Positions 16,091 to 25,843 are shown, counted from the first letter of the stretch. The stretch: DNA of 51,016 nt from Alistipes sp. (GCA_017646625.1 JAGCMF010000017.1:1-51016), one strand, 5' to 3'. Program-made: numbers and translations. The notes: generated by a model from the letters alone, not told the origin.

Positions 16091-17956
16091 TTACTTTTTA
16101 CTCTTTGCGCGGTCAGCATCGTAGCGCTGCTGCTTCTTGTCGTACTGGTAGTAGTTTGGAGTGAAGTTGAGGACCTCCTCGACAAGCTGTGGGCGCATTA
16201 TGGTGTCGGTGAGATACAACTCCTCAATGAGGCTCGCAATAGGCACAGCTATTGCCGAGCCGAAGCCACCATGCTCAACATATACCGAGATGGCGATGCG
16301 CGGGTTATCCTTCGGTGCAAACGACAGGAACGTTGAGTGGTCCTTACCATTAGGGTTCTCCGCAGTACCCGTCTTACCACACACGTCCAAGCCCTCGAGG
16401 TATGCACGGCGTGACGTACCTGACACATTAACACTTCGCCACATACCCTCAACCACAGGCACAAAGTTTGTTGAGTCTACCATCGTATAGTTACGCTGGT
16501 AGAAGCGTGCATCGATAGAGTCACGACCCTCGATATGCTTGATGATATGAGGTGTGTAGTAGTAACCTCTATTTGCCACGATGGCAGCGAGGTTGGCCAT
16601 CTGCAGTGGCGTACATCCCATCTCACCCTGGCCGATGGCGCACGATATCACCGTACCCCAGTTCCATCTGCCATTATAGCCCCTATCGTAGAACTCGGGA
16701 GTGGGCACATAACCAGCACCCTCACCATAGAGGTCCGTGCCGAGCTGGCGACCAAAGCCGAAGCTATATACATACTCATTCCAGACACGCACACCCTCCT
16801 TGATGTTGCCATACTTCGCATTTGTAATCATGTCGCGGAAGACATAGCAGAAGTAGGCGTTACATGACTGCGCCACAGCCTCACGGAAGTCTATAGGCGA
16901 GTTATGTGGGTGGCATCCCATCTTTCGCGTGCCATAGCTAAAACCGCCATTACAAGGGTAGCGGTCGCTGGTGCGCAACACACCCTCCTGCAAGCCTATG
17001 AGGCCCTGCACAAGCTTAAAGGTTGAGCCTGGAGGATACTTCGCCTTGACAGCACGGTTGAACTGCGGCTGACGCATATTATGCATCATGGCAGCATAGT
17101 TGTTATTTCGCTGACGACCAACCATAAGGTCGGGGTCATAGGTTGGTGATGACACCATGACAAGAATCTCACCCGTAGATGGCTCTATGGCCACAACAGC
17201 ACCAATCTTACCCACCATGAGCTCCTCGGCAAACTCCTGAAGGCGAGCATCGATGGTTGATGTTAGCTGTGCACCCTTGACCGGGAGTATGTCATCGGCA
17301 CCATCCTTATAGGCACCCTGCAGCGCACCATACGAGTCATACATACGGTAGCTAACGCCCTTCTCGCCACGCAGCTCCGTCTCATATGCCGACTCCACGC
17401 CACCCACGCCGATGTAGTCACCCACCTCGTAGTACTCCCAGCGACTCACCTGCTCGGGTGTAACCTCACTGACATAGCCAAGGAGGTTACCACCAATCTT
17501 ACGTGGGTACTCGCGGGCTGTTCTGAAGCGTGTATGAAAGCCACTGAAGCCACCCTCATCCAGGAGCAGCTTATTCTCCTGCGAGAGGTAGCCGGCAACG
17601 AGTATAGGAGCACGTGGGCTCTTCGACGCCTTATTAAGCTGGCTAGCGAGCTTCTCGGGCGTGATTTCGAGGATGGTGGCAAGACGTGTGGTATCGAAGC
17701 CCTCCTTTGGAAGCTCACGGTAGATGACCATCACGTCGTAGCACACACGGCTCTTTACGAGGTACTCACCACGTCTGTCAAGCACCTCACCACGCATAGG
17801 ATACTCTATCTCGGCACGCACAATGTTAGAGGTGGCACGTGCATCATACTCATCCGACAATATCTGCATGGAGAACAGACGTATGAGCAATACAGCACCC
17901 ACAAACATTACGACGAGGCGTAGTATTCGGTAGCGTATATATCCCTTATCTTGCAT
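16091..17956 (-). CDS. mrdA: Penicillin-binding protein 2, peptidoglycan transpeptidase, 621 aa
   Basis: A single N-terminal membrane helix (IRYRILRLVVMFVGAVLLIRLF) is followed by a PBP dimerisation domain with YPMRGEVLDRRGEYLV. The transpeptidase domain carries YPPGSTFK (active-site Ser and Lys of SxxK), SCNAYF (SxN) and CGKTGTAENP (KTGT). It cross-links new wall during elongation and partners with RodA. The stop is 21 bp before the rodA start and its first codon overlaps the mreD stop by one base. All catalytic motifs are intact. Confidence 0.95.
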   Translation of the reverse strand: MQDKGYIRYRILRLVVMFVGAVLLIRLFSMQILSDEYDARATSNIVRAEIEYPMRGEVLDRRGEYLVKSRVCYDVMVIYRELPKEGFDTTRLATILEITPEKLASQLNKASKSPRAPILVAGYLSQENKLLLDEGGFSGFHTRFRTAREYPRKIGGNLLGYVSEVTPEQVSRWEYYEVGDYIGVGGVESAYETELRGEKGVSYRMYDSYGALQGAYKDGADDILPVKGAQLTSTIDARLQEFAEELMVGKIGAVVAIEPSTGEILVMVSSPTYDPDLMVGRQRNNNYAAMMHNMRQPQFNRAVKAKYPPGSTFKLVQGLIGLQEGVLRTSDRYPCNGGFSYGTRKMGCHPHNSPIDFREAVAQSCNAYFCYVFRDMITNAKYGNIKEGVRVWNEYVYSFGFGRQLGTDLYGEGAGYVPTPEFYDRGYNGRWNWGTVISCAIGQGEMGCTPLQMANLAAIVANRGYYYTPHIIKHIEGRDSIDARFYQRNYTMVDSTNFVPVVEGMWRSVNVSGTSRRAYLEGLDVCGKTGTAENPNGKDHSTFLSFAPKDNPRIAISVYVEHGGFGSAIAVPIASLIEELYLTDTIMRPQLVEEVLNFTPNYYQYDKKQQRYDADRAKSKK

Positions 17957-18471
17957 TACTTGGTAACGATTTTTGAGGTGAAGAGTCTAACGATGGGCCA
18001 CGCGATGAGTAGCGAGAGCAACGTGCTGAAGATGATAGTGGCTATGAGCTGCAGCAGCGCACCGAACGACAACGCCTCAAGGATGAAGAAGAGGGTGTGG
18101 TGCACAAACAACATACCACCCACATATATCATCAGCTGGCGCAATGACATACGCGAGAGCAGCGACGACTGGTCACCCGCCTCGACACTACGTCCTGTGG
18201 TGACAAAGAGTATCGTGCGACGCATGATGGCCATAGGCAGCAGCGTAGCAGTATATAGTCCCGCGCCACCCAACGACATATCCATGATGAGGCCTACGAC
18301 GAGGCTCGTGATAAGCACCCATATAGTTCGCCACTCCATGGGCAGCAACACCACAATAAGAGGGAAGAGCATGGGGCGCAGCCACATGGCAATAGATAGT
18401 TGGTTGAGGATGAAGATGTCGAGCAGCAGCACTGCAAGTGTCATCCAAAAATATGCTATATTCTTAAACAT
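17956..18471 (-). CDS. mreD: Rod-shape-determining membrane protein MreD, 171 aa
   Basis: Five to six hydrophobic segments in a 171-residue protein, with no soluble domain. The call rests on size, topology and exact position between mreC and mrdA, the standard order. MreD links MreC and the MreB filament to the elongation synthases in the inner membrane. It overlaps mrdA by one base and follows mreC by 19 bp. Confidence 0.88.
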   Translation of the reverse strand: MFKNIAYFWMTLAVLLLDIFILNQLSIAMWLRPMLFPLIVVLLPMEWRTIWVLITSLVVGLIMDMSLGGAGLYTATLLPMAIMRRTILFVTTGRSVEAGDQSSLLSRMSLRQLMIYVGGMLFVHHTLFFILEALSFGALLQLIATIIFSTLLSLLIAWPIVRLFTSKIVTK

Positions 18472-18490
18472 CGTAGTCTTAAGCGTTTAG

Positions 18491-19321
18491 TTATCTCTGC
18501 TCGTTCTGCTCGATAAGCATCTGCAGCTCGCCATAGTGTCTATTCTCGACGATGAGGAGGTTATCCAGGCTCGACATGTCAGCAGCGATGCTTATCGTTG
18601 CACTATATGCCGACTTTGCCGAGTTAAGTTCAAAATCCTCTATTGTGCCTATGAGCACACCCGCAGGCAGACGTTCCGAACGCACCTCCACCTCCATGCC
18701 CTTACGTGGCTCGGAGTATACGGATAGCTCCACAGCCTCCATCTCATACTTCGAGGCTCCCGACCAGCGAATGACACACACATGGTTATTATCTACAAGC
18801 CTACCACCCGTGCTAAACTCGGTGTTGAGCATAGGCTGCACCACGCAGTAGTGCTCCGAGCATGACACCACATATCCCACAAGCTCGTTCTGTGGTGTTA
18901 TGACACCCATATCCTTGGCTATGCCATCCTCCGCACCACGGTCGAGGACTATGTAGTTACGACGGCGGTTTGTTGTCATCGACACCACACGTGCCGCACG
19001 GTAGCGGAATTGTGGGTCATCATTGACATGCAGGAGGCTATCTGCCACGACACCCTCCGTAACATCTTCACGACTCTGAAGAAGCTCGTTGAGTTCAGCA
19101 ACACGCGCCACAAGAGTCCTATTCTGCTCCGGAAGGCTGAAGAAGTGACCCACGTCGGTTATCGCACCACTTATGGCGCCACCCACGGCTGTTGTACGCG
19201 AAAGGAGGCGCGCCTCGGTATAGGGAGATGACGAGGCATATGTCCATAGCGCAATACCCTCAACGAAGATGAAGATTACAAGCACATATATACGCTTGAT
19301 AAATTCTATGAGTCTATGCAT
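18491..19321 (-). CDS. mreC: Rod-shape-determining protein MreC, 276 aa
   Basis: One N-terminal membrane anchor (IYVLVIFIFVEGIALWTY), then a periplasmic helix with coiled-coil character (LPEQNRTLVARVAELNELLQSRE), then a beta-rich domain (RYRAARVVSMTTNRRRNYIVLDRGAEDGIAKDMGVITPQNELVGYV), which is the conserved MreC core. It links the cytoplasmic MreB filament with periplasmic wall enzymes. It is separated from mreB by 109 bp containing three stem-loops, unlike the tight spacing in the rest of the operon. Confidence 0.93.
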   Translation of the reverse strand: MHRLIEFIKRIYVLVIFIFVEGIALWTYASSSPYTEARLLSRTTAVGGAISGAITDVGHFFSLPEQNRTLVARVAELNELLQSREDVTEGVVADSLLHVNDDPQFRYRAARVVSMTTNRRRNYIVLDRGAEDGIAKDMGVITPQNELVGYVVSCSEHYCVVQPMLNTEFSTGGRLVDNNHVCVIRWSGASKYEMEAVELSVYSEPRKGMEVEVRSERLPAGVLIGTIEDFELNSAKSAYSATISIAADMSSLDNLLIVENRHYGELQMLIEQNEQR

Positions 19322-19337
19322 AATCTAATTTTAGAGA

Positions 19338-19421
19338 GAGGCTGCCAAACACTCTTGCCGACAGCCTCCCTTAAAGTTATTATCGCAGCACCGCTGCTAA
19401 CTATTCGGGGCGTTATACCCC
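19338..19421 (-). promoter_or_regulatory. Three consecutive stem-loops in the mreB-mreC spacer
   Basis: Within the transcript after mreB: GGGG (19418-19421) with CCCC (19407-19410); GCAGC with GCTGC around GGT (19385-19397); and GAGGCTG with CAGCCTC (19338-19344 / 19362-19368). None has a good T-tract, so they look more like processing, stability or partial-attenuation elements than full terminators. Confidence 0.5.
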
Positions 19422-19430
19422 ACCACAATA

Positions 19431-20459
19431 CTACTTTTCGCCACCCATCAAGAACGAGAAGTTGCCGATGTTCTTAAGGGCGATGCATGTACCACGCGCA
19501 ATGGCACGCAGTGGGTCCTCGGCGATGTGTACAGGGAGTCCAGACTTCTTCGAAAGACGTTCGTCGAGACCCTTGATGAGGGCACCACCACCCGCCAAGT
19601 AGATACCATTCTTCACAACGTCAGAGTACAACTCGGGTGGCATCTCCTCGAGCACCTCCATCAAGGCGTTGTCGAGCTTAACAAGCGACTTGTCGAGGGC
19701 ATAGGCAATCTCACTATAGTTGAGTGTCACGGTCTGTGGGAGGTTAGTGAGCATATTAGAGCCTGTGAATACATAATCCTCGGGCTCGTTCTGCAACTCT
19801 GGCACCGCAGCACCGATAGCACACTTTATATCCTCGGCAGTACGTTCACCGATACGTATGCCATGCTGCTGACGTATGTAGTTCTGGATGTCGTTTGTGA
19901 ATACATCACCAGCAACATTGATAGACTTGAAGCATACGATACCGCCCAACGAGATACAAGCAATCTCCGAGGTACCACCACCGATGTCGATGATGAGGTT
20001 ACCCTCTGGAGCCTCCACGTCGAGGCCGGCACCGAGGGCTGCAGCCATAGGTTCGAGGATGAGGTATATCTCGCGACCACCAGCATGCTGTGCAGAGTCA
20101 CGCACGGCACGTATTTCGACATTCGTTGAGCCCGAAGGGATGCATATCATCATTCGCAACGATGGTGCGAACATACCACGTGTAGCACCCACCTTCTTGA
20201 TAAGACCGCGAAGCATGAGCTCCGTAGCCTCGAAGTCGGCGATAACACCATCCTTCAGTGGGCGTATAGTGCGGATGTTAGAGTGTGTCTTACCATCCAT
20301 CAATCGCGCCTTATGACCAATGGCCATGAGGTCACCCGTCTTGATGCTCAAGGCAACGATAGAGGGCTCGTCAACGACAACCTTACCGTTATGCATAATC
20401 AGCGTATTGGCCGTGCCAAGGTCAATAGCGAGTTCCTGTGTAAGTGAAAAAATTCCCAT
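19431..20459 (-). CDS. mreB: Actin-like rod-shape protein MreB, 342 aa
   Basis: Bacterial actin that organises lateral wall synthesis. It starts MGIFSLTQELAIDLGTANTLIMHNGKVVVDEPSIVA, with the phosphate-1 motif DLGTANT. IDIGGGTSEIACISLGG (phosphate 2) and YLAGGGALIKGLDERLSKKSGLPVHIAEDPL (adenosine motif) follow. Length is standard. It is the first gene of the minus-strand operon, transcribed from a promoter at 20632-20664 with a leader of about 165 bases. Confidence 0.97.
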   Translation of the reverse strand: MGIFSLTQELAIDLGTANTLIMHNGKVVVDEPSIVALSIKTGDLMAIGHKARLMDGKTHSNIRTIRPLKDGVIADFEATELMLRGLIKKVGATRGMFAPSLRMMICIPSGSTNVEIRAVRDSAQHAGGREIYLILEPMAAALGAGLDVEAPEGNLIIDIGGGTSEIACISLGGIVCFKSINVAGDVFTNDIQNYIRQQHGIRIGERTAEDIKCAIGAAVPELQNEPEDYVFTGSNMLTNLPQTVTLNYSEIAYALDKSLVKLDNALMEVLEEMPPELYSDVVKNGIYLAGGGALIKGLDERLSKKSGLPVHIAEDPLRAIARGTCIALKNIGNFSFLMGGEK

Positions 20460-20631
20460 ATCTTTTGTTTTATATATCGCGCTTAAGGTTCCGTACCACC
20501 TTTTTTATCCTATGTCGGGGGTCAAAAGATAAAAAAAGCGTCCCGTTATGTACACCTGCACAAACAGCCGGAACACACTGTATATCAATGTATTATGCCT
20601 ATCACAGCACAAATACACCGCTACTCACTTG

Positions 20632-20664
20632 CAAAGATAGAAAAAAGATATGGACAATTTGCAA
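20632..20664 (-). promoter_or_regulatory. Promoter of the mreB operon
   Basis: On the minus strand: -33 TTGC (20661-20664) and -7 TATCTTTG (20632-20639), 21-base spacer. The predicted start is near 20625, leaving a long leader of about 165 bases before mreB; it contains an AT-rich inverted repeat TTTTTTATC...GATAAAAAA. Confidence 0.6.
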
Positions 20665-20685
20665 GAGTTTTCACATTTTTTTTGT

Positions 20686-20693
20686 TAAATTTG
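20686..20693 (+). promoter_or_regulatory. -7 box (TAAATTTG) for gpsA-pgi
   Basis: TAAATTTG 18 bases before the ATG at 20711, back to back with the mreB promoter. The two share the 20640-20685 stretch. Confidence 0.6.
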
Positions 20694-20710
20694 TCAATAA
20701 TTTTACGCTT

Positions 20711-21715
20711 ATGACTACAGACAATAACCCCAGATGTGCTGTATTAGGCTACGGCAGCTGGGCAACAGCAATCGTAAAGACGCTTACGGTAAACCACCAT
20801 CATGTAGACTGGCTCGTGCTCAACGACGAGATTTTACAGTCGCTGCATGATCGTAGCCGTAACTCTAAATATCTGCCATGGTGTTATATCGACAAGGAGT
20901 TCATGACACCCTCGAACGATATAAATGCCGTGGTGCGTGATGCAGACATGGTCTTTTTAGCAATGCCTTCAGCATTCCTCGAGAAGTTCCTTAAGCCCCT
21001 GACAGAGAGTCTCGAGAATAAGATTGTGGTATCGGCAGTTAAGGGCATAATACCTGGCGACTACCTAACAATCGTTGAGCACATGAACCGCTACTACGAT
21101 GTACCCATGGAGAATCTTGCCGTGGTAACAGGCCCATCACATGCCGAGGAGGTGGGACAGTGCCAGCTCTCGTACCTCACCGTGGCATCCGAGAGTAGCA
21201 CCACAGCAGAACGTGTGCGTGGCGTACTCGCCAACGACTTCTTCCGCTGCAGCCTCTCGAACGACGTGCTCGGCGTTGAGGCCGCCGCCATCATGAAGAA
21301 TGTATACGCCCTGGCGGTAGGTATCGCCGTGGGACTACGCTATGGCGACAACTTCCTTGCCGTGCTCATCGCTGGCTGTGCTGCCGAGATGAAGCGCTTC
21401 ATAGACGAGGCAGTGCCCATCGATAAGCGCGACATAAACGCCGCTGCATACATGGGAGATCTCCTTGTAACATGCTACTCGCCACTGAGCCGTAACCGTC
21501 GCTTCGGAACACTCCTGGGCAAAGGCTGCTCGGTGAAGAGTGCCCTCAACGAGATGACGATGATTGCCGAGGGCTACTATGCCGCAGAGTGCATACGTCG
21601 TAGCTCTATGCGCCGTAACATAGATATGCCTATTGCAGACATGGTGTGGGAGGTGCTCTACAACAACACATCAGCACGTGAGGCTATGAACAACCTACTG
21701 CAGATTCTTCGATAA
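20711..21715 (+). CDS. gpsA: NAD(P)-dependent glycerol-3-phosphate dehydrogenase, 334 aa
   Basis: Makes sn-glycerol 3-phosphate from dihydroxyacetone phosphate for phospholipid synthesis. The Rossmann motif is VLGYGSWATAIVKTL. Other family segments are FLAMPSAFL, VVSAVKGIIPG, VVTGPSHAEEV, and the catalytic Lys region EAAAIMKNVYALAVGIAVGLRYGDN. The start at 20711 gives a standard N-terminus; the open frame back to 20444 runs through both divergent promoters and was rejected. pgi follows after 20 bp, an arrangement common in Bacteroidales (lysS-gpsA-pgi), although lysS is not upstream here. Confidence 0.95.
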   Translation: MTTDNNPRCAVLGYGSWATAIVKTLTVNHHHVDWLVLNDEILQSLHDRSRNSKYLPWCYIDKEFMTPSNDINAVVRDADMVFLAMPSAFLEKFLKPLTESLENKIVVSAVKGIIPGDYLTIVEHMNRYYDVPMENLAVVTGPSHAEEVGQCQLSYLTVASESSTTAERVRGVLANDFFRCSLSNDVLGVEAAAIMKNVYALAVGIAVGLRYGDNFLAVLIAGCAAEMKRFIDEAVPIDKRDINAAAYMGDLLVTCYSPLSRNRRFGTLLGKGCSVKSALNEMTMIAEGYYAAECIRRSSMRRNIDMPIADMVWEVLYNNTSAREAMNNLLQILR

Positions 21716-21735
21716 ACAATTAAAACATTATACAT

Positions 21736-23067
21736 ATGGAACTTATTAAGTTTAATGCCAAGCACTCTCGCGTAACAATCACCAACGATATGTTGGCCGA
21801 CGCAGCACGTGCTAACACACTGCTCCACACTGGCGAAGGCGCAGGTAACGACTTCCTCGGTTGGGTAAACCTACCTACATCTATCAGCGACGAGCACCTT
21901 GCCGAGATTAAGGCTGTGGCACAGAAGCTCCGCGAACGTGCCGAGGTGGTAATATGCATCGGCATCGGTGGCTCATACCTCGGTGCCAAGGCTGTGCTTG
22001 AGGCCATGTCAAACTCTTTCGAGTCACTAAAGAAGAGACACGACAACCCTACCGTAGTGTTTGCCGGCGAGAACATCTCGGAGGACTACACCTACGAGCT
22101 CATGGAGGCTGTTAAGGACTACTCTATCGCCGCTATCGTAATCTCAAAGTCGGGTACTACAACAGAGCCTGCCATCGCCTTCCGCCTCATCAAGGCCGAG
22201 ATCGAGAAGCGCTACGGCAAGGCAGAGGCTGCAGAGCGCATCGTGGCCATCACCGACAAGGCACGTGGTGCTCTTAAGACCCTCGCAACACAGGAGGGAT
22301 ACCCCACATTCGTCATCGAGGACAATGTTGGTGGCCGCTACTCTGTACTATCACCCGTAGGTCTTCTTCCATTGGCCGTAGCAGGTGTTGATGTTGAGGC
22401 ATTTGTTGAGGGTGCTCGCGACATGGAACGTCTCACAGCTATGGATATGCCTATCGAGAATAACCCCGCAGCACACTACGCTATCGTGCGTAACGAGCTC
22501 TATAAGGCGGGTAAGAAGATTGAGATTCTCGGCTCATATGAGCCCAAGTTGCAGTATATCGCCGAGTGGTGGAAGCAGCTTTATGGCGAGTCAGAGGGTA
22601 AGGATGGCAAGGGTATCTTCCCAGCAAGCGTAACCCTCACTGCCGACCTACACTCTATGGGTCAGTACATCCAGGAGGGTGAGCGCACACTCTTCGAGAC
22701 AATCATCTCGGTTAAGAACTCGAAGTATGAGGTTAAGGTTGAGAGTGATGAGGCTAACCTCGATGGTCTTAACTTCCTCACAGGCAAGCGTCTATCGGAG
22801 ATTAACAAGATGGCCGAGCTCGGCGTACGCCTTGCGCACTTGGATGGTGGCGTTCCAAACCTCGTTATCGAGATTGAACGTATCGATGAGCGCACCATCG
22901 GTCAGCTCCTCTACTTCTTCGAGAAGGGCTGTGGCATAAGCGGTTATATGCTTGGTGTGAATCCTTTCGACCAGCCCGGCGTTGAGGCATATAAGAAGAA
23001 TATGTTTGCTCTGCTCGACAAGCCAGGCTACGAGGAGGAGTCGAAGGCTATCAAGGCACGTCTATAG
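21736..23067 (+). CDS. pgi: Glucose-6-phosphate isomerase, 443 aa
   Basis: Interconverts glucose 6-phosphate and fructose 6-phosphate. The phosphosugar-isomerase signatures are present: [21 protein letters not shown] (substrate loop), [16 protein letters not shown], the catalytic Glu region [23 protein letters not shown], and a C-terminal [26 protein letters not shown] with the Lys near the end. At 443 residues it is the shorter type found in Firmicutes and Bacteroidetes. It is the second gene of the gpsA operon and ends at a strong terminator. Confidence 0.97.
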   Translation: MELIKFNAKHSRVTITNDMLADAARANTLLHTGEGAGNDFLGWVNLPTSISDEHLAEIKAVAQKLRERAEVVICIGIGGSYLGAKAVLEAMSNSFESLKKRHDNPTVVFAGENISEDYTYELMEAVKDYSIAAIVISKSGTTTEPAIAFRLIKAEIEKRYGKAEAAERIVAITDKARGALKTLATQEGYPTFVIEDNVGGRYSVLSPVGLLPLAVAGVDVEAFVEGARDMERLTAMDMPIENNPAAHYAIVRNELYKAGKKIEILGSYEPKLQYIAEWWKQLYGESEGKDGKGIFPASVTLTADLHSMGQYIQEGERTLFETIISVKNSKYEVKVESDEANLDGLNFLTGKRLSEINKMAELGVRLAHLDGGVPNLVIEIERIDERTIGQLLYFFEKGCGISGYMLGVNPFDQPGVEAYKKNMFALLDKPGYEEESKAIKARL

Positions 23068-23094
23068 TTTAGGCTACATCCTATGATGTAATAA

Positions 23095-23128
23095 GAGAGC
23101 CTGACCGTGTGGTCAGGCTCTCATCTTT
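23095..23128 (+). terminator. Terminator of gpsA-pgi (probably bidirectional)
   Basis: Perfect 12-base stem GAGAGCCTGACC (23095-23106) / 23111-23122, loop GTGT, followed by ATCTTTTG. It also lies immediately past the 3' end of the convergent RNase P RNA gene. Confidence 0.85.
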
Positions 23129-23129
23129 T

Positions 23130-23475
23130 GCATACGTTATAAGCCGAGTTCTGTTCTCCACCTTGCGGTAGAGCCTCCATCATTTATCTACGACGACAAT
23201 CACTTGTCGCCTCTAGCAACCTACCCCCCGACATTGGACGAGCAACCCTTAATTGTCGGTATACATGGTCTTGCAACCCACGAGGCGCACTGCCGAGGAG
23301 TATTGCTACCCTCGCGGTGGGCTCTTACCCCACCTTCTCACCCTTACCCTTACGGGCGGTTATTTTCTTCTGCGCTACTATATCCTCACGAATATCAAGC
23401 CGTTAACTTGCGCGGTGCTCTATGTTGCTCGGACTTTCCTCCCCCACTTACGTGGCAGCGATGGAGCACATATGC
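23130..23475 (-). ncRNA. rnpB: RNase P RNA, about 346 nt
   Basis: Catalytic RNA that removes 5' leaders from tRNA precursors. On the minus strand the 5' part contains GAGGAAAGTCCG (about 23433-23444), and the 3' part ends ACAGAACTCGGCTTAT (about 23138-23153); these are the universally conserved P4-forming segments. The ends are set by an outer P1 helix, GCATATGT (23468-23475 region) pairing with ACGTATGC (23130-23137) with one G-U. An internal ACGGGCG-like C-rich region and loops fit a type A RNA. Open frames overlapping this gene are coincidental. It has its own promoter at 23480-23510 and a hairpin right after its end. Confidence 0.93.
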
Positions 23476-23479
23476 GCCG

Positions 23480-23510
23480 CAAAGGTACTAAAAAAAGTTA
23501 AACAAGCAAA
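23480..23510 (-). promoter_or_regulatory. Promoter of rnpB
   Basis: Minus strand -33 TTTG (23507-23510) and -7 TACCTTTG (23480-23487), exactly 19 bases apart. It predicts a start within a few bases of the P1 helix. Confidence 0.8.
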
Positions 23511-23536
23511 ATGGGGAGTGTGTGTCTCTCTGTCGA

Positions 23537-23574
23537 ACAAAAATGCCGTCAATGGAGTCTCCACCGACGGCATT
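23537..23574 (-). terminator. Terminator of dnaK
   Basis: On the minus strand ATGCCGTC pairs with GACGGCAT, with an inner TGGA-GAC-TCCA stem, followed by TTTTTG. Confidence 0.85.
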
Positions 23575-23611
23575 TGTTGTTAGGCCACAATAGGCCCTTA
23601 TCACGAGATTA

Positions 23612-25507
23612 TTACTTTACCTCCTCAAACTCAACATCCTCTGGCTGTGCCTGCTGCTGACCAGCATCCTGTGCACCAGCGCCCGCATTTGCCTGCTGCT
23701 GTGCCTGCTGCTGTGCATAGATATCCTGCGATGCTGCCTGCCATGCTGCGTTGAGTGCCTCGATAGCGGTGTCGATGGCTGCGATATCCTGCGCCTTATG
23801 AGCCTCCTTGAGCTTGCCAAGAGCATCCTCAATAGCCGCCTTCTTATCTGCAGGTAGCTTATCGCCATACTCCTTGAGCTGCTTCTCTGTAGCGAAGATG
23901 TTAGAGTCGGCAGCGTTAATCTTCTCGATGCGCTCCTTCTCCTTCTTATCCTTCTCCTCGTTAGCCTTTGCCTCATCACGCATACGCTGAATCTCGGCAT
24001 CTGTAAGACCACTTGAAGCCTCGATACGTATCTTCTGCTCCTTGCCTGTGCCGAGGTCCTTTGCCGACACGTTGAGGATACCGTTAGCATCGATATCGAA
24101 GGTAACCTCGATCTGTGGCACGCCACGTGGTGCTGCAGGGATGCCATCGAGGTTGAACTGACCGATAGACTTGTTGTCTGCCGCCATTGCTCGTTCACCC
24201 TGGCACACGTTGATGGTCACTGTAGGCTGGTTATCTACGGCTGTAGAGAATACCTGGCTCTTACGAGTAGGGATTGTGGTGTTTGCCTCGATAAGCTTTG
24301 TCATCACACCACCGAGAGTCTCGATACCGAGTGAGAGTGGTGTTACGTCGAGAAGGAGGACATCCTTAACCTCACCTGTGAGGACACCACCCTGGATTGC
24401 GGCACCTACAGCAACAACCTCATCAGGGTTTACTGAACGGTTAGGAGCCTTACCGAAGAACTCCTCAACGACACGCTGGATAGCAGGGATACGTGTAGAA
24501 CCACCCACGAGGATGACCTCGTCGATCTGGCTTGCCTGGAGGCCAGCATCACGCAATGCTATACGGCATGGCTCGATAGTCTTCTGTACGAGGTGGTCGC
24601 AGAGCTGCTCGAACTTGGCACGTGTGAGTGACATCACAAGGTGCTGTGGGATGCCGTTTACAGGCATGATGTATGGGAGGTTGATGTCTGTTGTTGTTGC
24701 CGATGAGAGCTCAATCTTTGCCTTCTCGGCTGCCTCCTTAAGACGCTGAAGCGCCATAGGATCCTGGCGAAGGTCGATGTGGTGCTCCGCCTTGAAGGCC
24801 TCTGCCATGTAGTCGATGAGCACGTGGTCGAAGTCATCACCACCGAGGTGAGTATCACCATTTGTTGACTTAACCTCGAATACGCCATCACCGAGCTCGA
24901 GGATAGAGATATCGAAGGTACCACCACCGAGGTCATATACGGCAATCTTCATGTCGTTCTGCTTCTTGTCGAGACCATATGCGAGGGCTGCAGCAGTAGG
25001 CTCGTTGATGATACGACGCACCTTGAGACCTGCAATCTCACCTGCCTCCTTTGTTGCCTGACGCTGTGAGTCAGAGAAGTATGCGGGCACGGTGATAACA
25101 GCCTCTGTAACCTCCTGGCCGAGGTAGTCCTCCGCAGTCTTCTTCATCTTCTGGAGTGTGATTGCCGAGATCTCCTGTGGAGTATACTGACGGCCATCGA
25201 TGTCAACACGTGGAGTGTTGTTATCACCCTTGATGATGGTGTATGGAGCACGTGCAATGTCAGCGGCAACGTTATCGTAGCGTTCACCCATGAAGCGCTT
25301 GATAGAGAATACTGTGCGCTTGGGGTTAGTGATAGCCTGACGCTTTGCGGGGTCGCCAACCTTACGTTCGCCACCCTCTGTGAATGCAACAACTGAAGGT
25401 GTTGTGCGGTGACCCTCCGCGTTAGGGATAACCACAGGCTCGTTACCCTCCATTACTGCTACGCACGAGTTTGTCGTACCAAGGTCAATACCAATAATCT
25501 TACTCAT
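23612..25507 (-). CDS. dnaK: Hsp70 chaperone DnaK, 631 aa
   Basis: ATP-driven chaperone that binds unfolded segments with DnaJ and GrpE. The ATPase domain opens with [21 protein letters not shown]. Phosphate and adenosine motifs [14 protein letters not shown] and [14 protein letters not shown] are present, as is the linker [19 protein letters not shown]. The substrate domain and alpha-helical lid follow, then a Gln/Ala-rich tail ending [10 protein letters not shown]. Length is standard. It stands alone: neither grpE nor dnaJ is adjacent. The upstream 336 bases contain a cluster of TGnCA-type half-sites and no CIRCE (HrcA) element. Confidence 0.98.
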   Translation of the reverse strand: MSKIIGIDLGTTNSCVAVMEGNEPVVIPNAEGHRTTPSVVAFTEGGERKVGDPAKRQAITNPKRTVFSIKRFMGERYDNVAADIARAPYTIIKGDNNTPRVDIDGRQYTPQEISAITLQKMKKTAEDYLGQEVTEAVITVPAYFSDSQRQATKEAGEIAGLKVRRIINEPTAAALAYGLDKKQNDMKIAVYDLGGGTFDISILELGDGVFEVKSTNGDTHLGGDDFDHVLIDYMAEAFKAEHHIDLRQDPMALQRLKEAAEKAKIELSSATTTDINLPYIMPVNGIPQHLVMSLTRAKFEQLCDHLVQKTIEPCRIALRDAGLQASQIDEVILVGGSTRIPAIQRVVEEFFGKAPNRSVNPDEVVAVGAAIQGGVLTGEVKDVLLLDVTPLSLGIETLGGVMTKLIEANTTIPTRKSQVFSTAVDNQPTVTINVCQGERAMAADNKSIGQFNLDGIPAAPRGVPQIEVTFDIDANGILNVSAKDLGTGKEQKIRIEASSGLTDAEIQRMRDEAKANEEKDKKEKERIEKINAADSNIFATEKQLKEYGDKLPADKKAAIEDALGKLKEAHKAQDIAAIDTAIEALNAAWQAASQDIYAQQQAQQQANAGAGAQDAGQQQAQPEDVEFEEVK

Positions 25508-25609
25508 AGTCTTAATTTTTTTATTTGTTAATTACATATTCTGCACTTTTGGGTGTCGGGTCTCTTGCCGCGACATTTTAGAGTAAGGCAAATGGTATAC
25601 CAAACCGCA

Positions 25610-25724
25610 AAAAGCGACAAAAGTGACATAATAAAAGTGTGGCACATGACAAAACTGCCAAATTACCACACCACGACTGACATTTTGTCACACTGCCACC
25701 ATGCCAAGGAGATATGTCACATAT
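25610..25724 (-). promoter_or_regulatory. Cluster of TGnCA / TGTCA half-sites upstream of dnaK
   Basis: The 355-bp gap 25508-25862 holds no gene. Its middle is dense in related pentamers: GCGACAAAAGTGACA, TGGCACATGACAAAACTGCCA, and a perfect TGACA-TTT-TGTCA dyad (25678-25690) followed by CACTGCCACC. ATATG-TCA-CATAT lies near 25712-25724. Repetition of these half-sites suggests a binding region for a regulator or a specialised sigma factor acting on dnaK. No match to CIRCE was seen. The assignment is inference. Confidence 0.4.
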
Positions 25725-25807
25725 GTCGTAGCCACCAACAAGGGGCATATAGGGTCACAACAGGAGAGAGGTAACGATGTTTCTCTATCACCACACTGCA
25801 CTGATAT

Positions 25808-25843
25808 ATAAAAAAAGAGTGTCCAAAACTCTTGGACACTCTC
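25808..25843 (-). terminator. Terminator of the small secreted protein gene
   Basis: GAGTGTCC pairs with GGACACTC (25817-25824 / 25834-25841), followed on the minus strand by TTTTTTT. Confidence 0.88.

Noticed and set aside
20444-20710. Longer N-terminus for gpsA
   Set aside because: It would cover both divergent promoters and overlap mreB; the conserved Rossmann start begins at 20711.
23204-23501. Two plus-strand open frames
   Set aside because: They lie entirely within or across the RNase P RNA gene and its promoter.
25636-25660. Sigma-54 promoter (TGGCAC)
   Set aside because: No TTGCA-type -12 element at the required spacing.
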